Shown here piece by piece: positions 58,178 to 64,000 of a DNA stretch of 64,000 nucleotides. The stretch spans positions 1-64,000 of the forward strand of contig JBFMDV010000028.1 in NCBI GenBank assembly GCA_040753875.1. Reading direction: 5' to 3'. Positions within the stretch are counted from its first letter, which is position 1. Each line of letters starts with the position of its first letter. The position numbers and the translations under genes are program-made. This DNA is from Candidatus Zixiibacteriota bacterium. Lineage in GTDB: Bacteria; Zixibacteria; MSB-5A5; GN15; FEB-12. The notes under the pieces were generated by a model. It had not been told where the DNA came from. It saw nothing but the letters and a program-made list of their open reading frames with translations, and did no database searches.

Positions 58178-60871
58178 ATGCGCGTGTTTCATCGAGTCAT
58201 TCTCCTCACCTCCCTATGCGCCGTACTTCTGACCGACCTGGCCCTCGCCGGTCGCAGGGAGTATACGCTGACCGGCCTCAAGAAGCCGATCTCCGCTAAA
58301 GGATCATCCGGACTAAGCGACAGCGAGAAGCCGTTCGCCGACGTGGTCAAGAATCGTGTGGCCATTGGGGGGCTCTTCACGTTCTATCTGGACACCACCA
58401 CCAACAGTATGTTCATGGCGATCAAGCCACACCAGTTCGACAAAGTGTTCCTGTGCGGAACCACGCTCTCACGCGCCGAAGGAGCCTTTTTCGATAACGG
58501 CGCCATGGACGAAACTTTCCCGTTCTACTTCACGCGAGTCGGCAAAAAAGTCATGATGATGGAGAAGAACCTTCGCCTGCGTGCCGACAGCAGTTCCAGC
58601 CTGCGGCGGGCGGTCTCTTCGGGGCTGTCGGATCACTTGTTTTCCTCCGCCAAAGTTGAGTCGAAACCGGATACCAGCGGCGCCATCCTGGTGGATGCCT
58701 CGGCGTTCTTTGTCCGGGACGCTAACAATGTCAACTACTTCCTGGGTCAGATGGGCCAGACCGGTCTGGCATTCGATCGTGACAATTCCTATCTGGAATT
58801 GGTCAAGTCATTTCCGGAGAACTCCGAGATCGATGTCCGCCTCCATTACCGAACCGCCAAGCCGGTTTCGGCGGTGACTATGCAGAACCCGTACTCGCTG
58901 TTTCATACCTATCATTACTCATTATCTAACCTTCCAGAAACGGACTACGTGCCGCGCATCGCGGATGACCGCGTCGGGCACTTTCAGACTCTTTACGAGG
59001 ACTACTCCACCCTCGACAAGGAGACACCCTATGTGCGGTACATCAATCGCTGGAATCTGAAGAAGAAAGACCCAGATGCGCGGATCTCAGAGCCGGTGGA
59101 GCCGATCGTGTTCTGGGTAGAGAACACTGTCCCTAAAGAGTATCGCGGCGCAGTGGCCGAGGGCATTGAGTTCTGGAATCCTGCATTCGAAAAGATCGGG
59201 TTCCGGAGCGCGATCATCGCCAGGCAGATGCCGGACACAGCCACCTGGGACCCCGCCGACGTGCGATACAACACAGTTCGTTGGATGGTCATTCCAGGGG
59301 GCGGATATGCGGTCGGGCCAAGCCGAGCCAATCCTTTCACCGGCCAGATATACGACGCTGATATCCGGGTGTCGTCAGACTTCATCCGCTACATGTTCAG
59401 CAACATGGAGAATTTCATCAAGCCGGTATCGTTTGACGGCATGATCGCCGATGACACCATTGGGTTCCGGAAGGCGCTCTCCCAGAGATCGATCGAATCG
59501 GGCAGCTTCTGCACCTATGGGTCGGAGTCCGCCATGGAGGCAGCTTTCGGACTGGCGTATCTCGAAAGCATGGGAGATCTGGCCAACAAGGACTCGCTCA
59601 CAAAAGAATATGTGCACTCGTACATTGTCGAACTTGTCGCCCACGAGGTGGGACACACGCTGGGGTTCCGGCATAATTTTAAGGCATCGACAGCGTACGC
59701 ACTCGAGCAACTGGCGAACCGGGATTTCACGCGGACCCACAGCACCGGCGGCACCGTCATGGATTACACCCCGCCGAATATCGCCGGAAAGGGAAAACCA
59801 CAGGGTGAATACTATGCCTCCACACCCGGTCCCTATGACAACTGGGTAATCGAATACGCCTACTCCGATTTCGGCGCCGAAACCCCCGAGGAAGAACTGC
59901 CGAAATTGAACGAGATCGCATCCCGGACGGCCGATCTGACGCTGGCGTACGGTACCGACGAGGATGCTTTCGGCATCAGTCCAAAATCGGTGGACCCTGC
60001 CTGCAATCTGTTTGACCAGGGGAACGACGCGCTGAAATTCGCACGGCACAAGATCGGATTAACCCGCGAACTGTGGACCAACACGATCAAGGAATTCGAA
60101 AAGCCGGGAACGCGCTATCAGAAGATACTGTCCGTATTCCAGACCGGCTGGCGGTCGTATATCGAAGCCGCGCAGTGGGCGCCCAAATATGTCGGCGGCC
60201 TGTACGTGCGGCGCTCCCATATCGGCGATCCAAGCGGGACAGACCCGTTCGAACCGGTGGCCGCAGCGGACCAACGGAAAGCGGTCGAATTCCTGAGTGA
60301 GAATTTCTATGCTCCCAAGGCGTTCGACCTGCCCGCCGAGCTTCTCAACAAACTACAGCAGGAGAACCTTCAGGACTTCACCTTCTCAGCATTCACCACA
60401 CCTCAGGTCGATTATCCGTTCCATCAGATGGTGCTCGCAGTCCAGAAGCTCTCGCTCGACAAGTTGTATCACCCGCTTACGATCGGGCGCCTCCTGAACA
60501 ATTCGAGCCGGTTCAAAGCGGGGCAGGAAAAGTACACCATGTTCGATATGTTCACGGATGTCCGCAAGTCGATCTGGTCGGAAGCCGCGACGGCCGCAAA
60601 TGTCAACAGTTTCCGCCGCCAGTTGCAACTGGCGCATTTGGGAGAGGTGATCGATATCTATCTGAGCAACCCGGCCATGTATCCATCGGACGCCCGCTCG
60701 TTGGCAGCCAACGACCTGGATATTCTGGAGAACGCCGCATCACGTGCGGCTGCGGCGGGCGGAGTCGATGATATGTCGCGAGCGCATTACAAAGAAGTGG
60801 TGCGTCAGATTGCCGCGGCCAAGAAAGCGCAGCGGAGTTACTCGTCAGGCATTATGATCATGGGCGGTTGA
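58178..60871 (+). CDS. Large secreted zinc metalloprotease (DUF5117/DUF4953-like)
   Basis: This 897-residue protein has a signal peptide (residues 1-24), then a long N-terminal region with FLDTTTNSMFMAIKPHQFDK, and a zinc-binding motif HEVGHTLGFRHN (His489, Glu490) with a preceding LVA. The overall order, including EYRGAVAEGIEFWNPAFEKIGF before the zinc site and VMDYTPPNI after it, is that of the large zinc-dependent metalloproteases with DUF5117/DUF4953 domains, common in Bacteroidetes and relatives. AAGGAG lies before the ATG at 58178. No dockerin-like or type IX tail is present, unlike the other secreted proteases here. The substrate is unknown. Confidence 0.88.
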   Translation: MRVFHRVILLTSLCAVLLTDLALAGRREYTLTGLKKPISAKGSSGLSDSEKPFADVVKNRVAIGGLFTFYLDTTTNSMFMAIKPHQFDKVFLCGTTLSRAEGAFFDNGAMDETFPFYFTRVGKKVMMMEKNLRLRADSSSSLRRAVSSGLSDHLFSSAKVESKPDTSGAILVDASAFFVRDANNVNYFLGQMGQTGLAFDRDNSYLELVKSFPENSEIDVRLHYRTAKPVSAVTMQNPYSLFHTYHYSLSNLPETDYVPRIADDRVGHFQTLYEDYSTLDKETPYVRYINRWNLKKKDPDARISEPVEPIVFWVENTVPKEYRGAVAEGIEFWNPAFEKIGFRSAIIARQMPDTATWDPADVRYNTVRWMVIPGGGYAVGPSRANPFTGQIYDADIRVSSDFIRYMFSNMENFIKPVSFDGMIADDTIGFRKALSQRSIESGSFCTYGSESAMEAAFGLAYLESMGDLANKDSLTKEYVHSYIVELVAHEVGHTLGFRHNFKASTAYALEQLANRDFTRTHSTGGTVMDYTPPNIAGKGKPQGEYYASTPGPYDNWVIEYAYSDFGAETPEEELPKLNEIASRTADLTLAYGTDEDAFGISPKSVDPACNLFDQGNDALKFARHKIGLTRELWTNTIKEFEKPGTRYQKILSVFQTGWRSYIEAAQWAPKYVGGLYVRRSHIGDPSGTDPFEPVAAADQRKAVEFLSENFYAPKAFDLPAELLNKLQQENLQDFTFSAFTTPQVDYPFHQMVLAVQKLSLDKLYHPLTIGRLLNNSSRFKAGQEKYTMFDMFTDVRKSIWSEAATAANVNSFRRQLQLAHLGEVIDIYLSNPAMYPSDARSLAANDLDILENAASRAAAAGGVDDMSRAHYKEVVRQIAAAKKAQRSYSSGIMIMGG

Positions 60872-60901
60872 CGCCAGGGGAGTTGACAAAGATCGGTCTT
60901 T

Positions 60902-60930
60902 CGGGGTCGGAGTAATCCGGCCCCGTTTTT
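60902..60930 (+). terminator. Intrinsic terminator
   Basis: CGGGGTCGGA (60902-60911) pairs with TCCGGCCCCG (60916-60925), followed by TTTTT. It closes the metalloprotease gene; the convergent gene ends just beyond it. Confidence 0.85.
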
Positions 60931-60960
60931 CTTCACCAATGGAACGGTGTGATTGGGGAG

Positions 60961-61830
60961 TTATTTGCGGTTGTTGTTGGCCGACTGGTAGAAGAACTTG
61001 ATGTAATTCCAGGCGTCACGAGCCTTGTCGGCATAGACGAACAACTTGATGTCTTCTTCGTCGATCGTCCCTTCGGCTACCAGGTGCTCGAACGCGATCA
61101 CTTTGCGCCAATATTTCTCGCCGAACAAAACGATGGGCAACGGTTTGACCTTTTTCGTCTGCACGAGGGTCAGAGCTTCGAACAGTTCGTCCAGTGTGCC
61201 AAAACCGCCCGGAAATGCCACCAGCGCTTTGGCACGCATCAGGAAGTGCATTTTGCGGATGGCGAAGTAATGGAACTGCATACACAGGTCACGGGAGATG
61301 TAGGGATTCGGTTCCTGCTCCATCGGCAGCGTGATGTTCAAACCGATTGACTTGGCGTTGACATCGAAGGCTCCGCGATTGGCGGCCTCCATGATGCCGG
61401 GACCACCACCTGTCACGATGACATATTCGTGGCGGTCGGCCATCTGGCACTCCGACGATACCAGGCGGGCGAACTCGCGAGCTTCATCATAATAACGGGA
61501 TTTGGTCTGGATCGACTTCGCTACGGCCAGCTGCTTGCGAAGGGCCCGGTCCCTGGGGCGCGATTTCACTCGTTTGGCAAGTTGGGCAACTCTGCGCTGT
61601 GCGTCGGCCGGTTCCACAATGCGTGTCCCGCCGAACACGACGATGGTCGATTGTACTTTGTGCTCACGGAACAGCATCTCCGGCTTCAGCAATTCAAGCT
61701 GAAGGCGCACCGGACGAAGGTCATCCCGTTTCAGAAATTCGAGATCTTCATAGGCAACGCGGTACGCCGAAGTCTCCTTGAGCGCAGCTAGTTTCTTCTC
61801 CCGGTCTGTCCGCTTGCGAAAGATCCTCAT
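60961..61830 (-). CDS. LOG-family protein (nucleoside 5'-monophosphate phosphoribohydrolase-like)
   Basis: This 289-residue protein has the LOG motif PGGFGTLDE (near residue 210) and the nucleotide-binding stretch VTGGGPGIMEAANRGAF (near 140). LOG enzymes release the base from nucleoside monophosphates and were long mis-annotated as lysine decarboxylases. This one has a long N-terminal extension of about 100 charged residues (KRDDLRPVRLQLELLK), as in the larger branch of the family. It lies 63 bp after pfkA on the same strand, so the two are probably cotranscribed. The natural substrate is not known. Confidence 0.88.
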   Translation of the reverse strand: MRIFRKRTDREKKLAALKETSAYRVAYEDLEFLKRDDLRPVRLQLELLKPEMLFREHKVQSTIVVFGGTRIVEPADAQRRVAQLAKRVKSRPRDRALRKQLAVAKSIQTKSRYYDEAREFARLVSSECQMADRHEYVIVTGGGPGIMEAANRGAFDVNAKSIGLNITLPMEQEPNPYISRDLCMQFHYFAIRKMHFLMRAKALVAFPGGFGTLDELFEALTLVQTKKVKPLPIVLFGEKYWRKVIAFEHLVAEGTIDEEDIKLFVYADKARDAWNYIKFFYQSANNNRK

Positions 61831-61893
61831 GAAGACATGCTCCTGGAAATGTTTACTAATAAACGCTGAAAGCGGACAGTCATTCGAACCCGG

Positions 61894-63033
61894 CTACCTG
61901 GCCACATCGGCGAGATACTTTTCAAGTGAGATAGAAGTGGGAACACCCAGACTTATTCCAACTGACTGCGCTGTTTTCACCCAGGGATGTTCTGGTGTGA
62001 CCAGGCGTAGTTTTCCGGCAACATCTTTGATAGCGACCGAGGTCAGCTCGTTCCTCTGCAGCGCCACCATGCGACCATAGTCGCCGCGCATCACCAGGTG
62101 GACCGCTTCCACACCCAGCCGCGTAGCCAGAATTCGGTCGAACGCGCTCGGCGAGCCACCGCGGAGCAGGTGACCCAGAATGGTGACCCGGCATTCGATA
62201 TTCAGAATCCCCTCGAGTTGCGCTGCTATCTGACGCGACACACCACCCAGCCGAATGGCATCGGGCGAGTTTTTGACCCGGCGACTTACCGTCATTTCGC
62301 CGCCGACCGGCTTGGCTCCCTCGCCAACAATGACGATCGAGAAGTTCTTTCCCTGGCCGTTGCGGATACGGACCTGCTCGCAGATCGAGTCAATATCGTA
62401 TGGAAATTCCGGTATCAGAATGATATCGCCACCCCCGGCCAATCCGGAGCCGAGCGCCAGCCATCCGGCATATCGCCCCATCACCTCGATCAGCATCACC
62501 CGATGGTGAGACTGCGCCGTTGTATGAATGCGGTCGATGGCATCGGTGGCCGCCACAAGGGCAGAATCGAATCCAAACGTGACATCGGTACCGACCAGAT
62601 CATTGTCAATGGTCTTGGGCACACCGACTACCCGCAACCCCTTTTCCGCCATCCCGGCTGAAGCCGCCATGGTGCCGTCACCGCCTATGGCGATTAGCGA
62701 GTCCAACCCGAGTCGCTCGAAATTCAGAAGTCCCTGCGAAGACCTGTCCAGATAGACGTAATCATCCCCCTGAAGCACCGGGAAACGGAATGGGTCACAC
62801 CGGTTGGACGTCCCAAGTATGGTCCCCCCTTGCGACAACAGGCCGGACACATCCTTGGAATCCAGAGTGCGATACCGGCTCTCGATCAGACCTTCGTAGC
62901 CATCGGCAAAACCGACCACCTCGGCGCCATAGTCGTTTTCGGCGGTGCGAACCACCGCCCGGATGACGGCATTGAGGCCCGGGCAGTCGCCACCGCCGGT
63001 CAGAATGCCGATCCGTCTCTTTGCTTTTGCCAT
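61894..63033 (-). CDS. pfkA: 6-phosphofructokinase
   Basis: This 379-residue enzyme has the motifs GILTGGGDCPGLNAVIRAVV (residues 9-28), GGDGTMAASAG (near 117), PKTIDNDLVGTDVTFGFDSA (near 139) and MLIEVMGRYAGWLAL (near 180). GGDG rather than GGDD suggests an ATP-dependent type. It phosphorylates fructose 6-phosphate in glycolysis. A TAAGAT hexamer (minus strand, 63040-63045) ends six bases before the ATG with no Shine-Dalgarno site, so the message may be leaderless. It is divergent from the phosphorylase gene at 63277, so the two carbohydrate genes share an upstream region. Confidence 0.94.
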   Translation of the reverse strand: MAKAKRRIGILTGGGDCPGLNAVIRAVVRTAENDYGAEVVGFADGYEGLIESRYRTLDSKDVSGLLSQGGTILGTSNRCDPFRFPVLQGDDYVYLDRSSQGLLNFERLGLDSLIAIGGDGTMAASAGMAEKGLRVVGVPKTIDNDLVGTDVTFGFDSALVAATDAIDRIHTTAQSHHRVMLIEVMGRYAGWLALGSGLAGGGDIILIPEFPYDIDSICEQVRIRNGQGKNFSIVIVGEGAKPVGGEMTVSRRVKNSPDAIRLGGVSRQIAAQLEGILNIECRVTILGHLLRGGSPSAFDRILATRLGVEAVHLVMRGDYGRMVALQRNELTSVAIKDVAGKLRLVTPEHPWVKTAQSVGISLGVPTSISLEKYLADVAR

Positions 63034-63276
63034 ATGTTTATCTTACCACACTTGGTGCGCACAGAAAACAAGTATTTGCGGTTGCCCACCTCTTTTTGTT
63101 TACTATCATCGGTAAGTTGACTTTCCGACTGAACCCCTCGGCGCCGATGAAACGGAAGACAGTAGCGCCAGAGTGTCCCGACAGTTGGTAAATAAATGTG
63201 TCGGCGGGTCGATATTTATGAGGTAATGGCGGACTGATGGCGAGCCGCTCCCACAAGGCATAACAGGGATGTAACA

Positions 63277-64000
63277 TGCGTATAAAACAGCTTCTGGTCC
63301 TACCTAAACTGCCCCAGCGAATTAGTTCGTTACAAGAGATGGCCCACAACCTCTGGTATTCGTGGAACTGGGAGATCGTGCGGCTGTTTATCCGTCTCGA
63401 TCCGGATATGTGGGAGGCATGCTATCAGAATCCGGTTGAAATGCTGGCCCGACTGCCGCAGGAGACCCTGCTCAAAGCGGCCCAGGATGAAGCTTTCCTG
63501 GTCAGCCTCGACCGCGTCCACGAGAAATATCGCGACTATATGGAACGCAAGAAGTGGTTCCATTACAAATACGGGTCGCTTGAAAACCGGCGCATCGCCT
63601 ATTTCTCGCTTGAATATGGTCTCGATACCGGACTGCCGGTGTATTCGGGGGGATTGGGCGTCCTGTCAGGCGATACCCTCAAATCTGCCTCCGATCTTGG
63701 CCTGCCCATGACCGCCGTAGGGCTTCTTTATCGCTACGGCTATTTCCGCCAGTTTCTTTCCCCGGATGGCTGGCAACAAGAGCGGTACGAGGAGAACGAT
63801 TGGTACCACATGCCGGTCGAATTGGTGAAAAGCGACAAAGATGAACCGGTGCGCGTTAAACTTGACCTCGATGGCACTCCCGTACTTCTCCAGATTTGGA
63901 AAGTTCATGTCGGCCTCACGCCGCTTTATTTGCTGGACAGCAATATACCGGAGAACTCCACCAAGGCGCGCGACATCACCTCCGTCCTATACGGCGGCGA
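63277..64000 (+). CDS. glgP: Alpha-glucan phosphorylase (GT35), N-terminal part, runs off the window
   Basis: The open frame runs from the ATG at 63277 to the window edge (241 codons) with no stop. It begins MRIKQLLVLPKLPQRISSLQ, continues LAHNLWYSWNWE-like (here MAHNLWYSWNWEIVRLF), and has the phosphorylase motif YFSLEYGLDTGLPVYSGGLG followed by LSGDTLKSASDLGLP. These mark the short-type alpha-glucan/maltodextrin phosphorylases that release glucose 1-phosphate. The pyridoxal phosphate lysine lies beyond the window. AGGGA precedes the ATG. It is divergent from pfkA, the next pathway step after entry of glucose phosphate. Confidence 0.92.

Overview
The window reads as a piece of chromosome from an uncultivated-type bacterium of the FCB side of the tree, most likely candidate phylum Zixibacteria. 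The evidence is a set of large secreted proteins that end in a dockerin-like tail (motif DISDLSxMVDYLFxGG), three that end in a type IX secretion (Por) tail (motif YPNPFNPSTTI), one PEP-CTERM protein, and moderate GC. No taxonomic marker was compared computationally, so the phylum is an inference.

Layout. 1-6.8 kb: the tail of an IS630 transposase, an mlaE-mlaF-mlaD lipid transport operon (minus strand), a small Cys-rich protein, a membrane protein, an NmrA-like protein and two DinB-fold proteins. 6.8-12.5 kb: repeat-rich DNA around a Cys-rich dockerin protein. It holds a candidate MITE, a RAYT (Y1) transposase between palindromes, four 118-bp elements with the same ends, and broken transposase genes. 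12.5-15.4 kb: a beta-propeller lipoprotein and a subtilase gene broken by a TAG codon. 15.5-21.2 kb: a complete rRNA operon on the minus strand (16S, tRNA-Ile, tRNA-Ala, 23S, 5S) with promoter, boxA-like sites and terminator.

21.5-30 kb: a giant eight-PAS sensor kinase with an NtrC-type regulator, divergent from a membrane glycosyltransferase with TPRs. 30-44 kb: secreted proteins with dockerin tails (two Asp-box proteins, an M43-type metalloprotease, a papain-like protease), a PEP-CTERM protein, a tRNA-His, and a HesB/IscA-like gene with an in-frame TGA at the conserved Cys position, which is a selenoprotein candidate. Then come a homocysteine methyltransferase and, from 44.4 to 52.9 kb, a tight three-gene operon of proteins with type IX tails (subtilase, propeller protein, beta-helix protein). 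52.9-64 kb: an EVE protein, another subtilase-dockerin protein, pcm, a large zinc metalloprotease, a LOG-family protein, pfkA and the start of an alpha-glucan phosphorylase.

Together the genes describe a heterotroph with a large extracellular protease and surface-protein repertoire. At least three kinds of C-terminal tail are used, and tail type follows locus. The best leads are the selenocysteine candidate at 37475-37807, the RAYT element with its miniature derivatives at 10063-11958, and an unusual tRNA-His at 38133.
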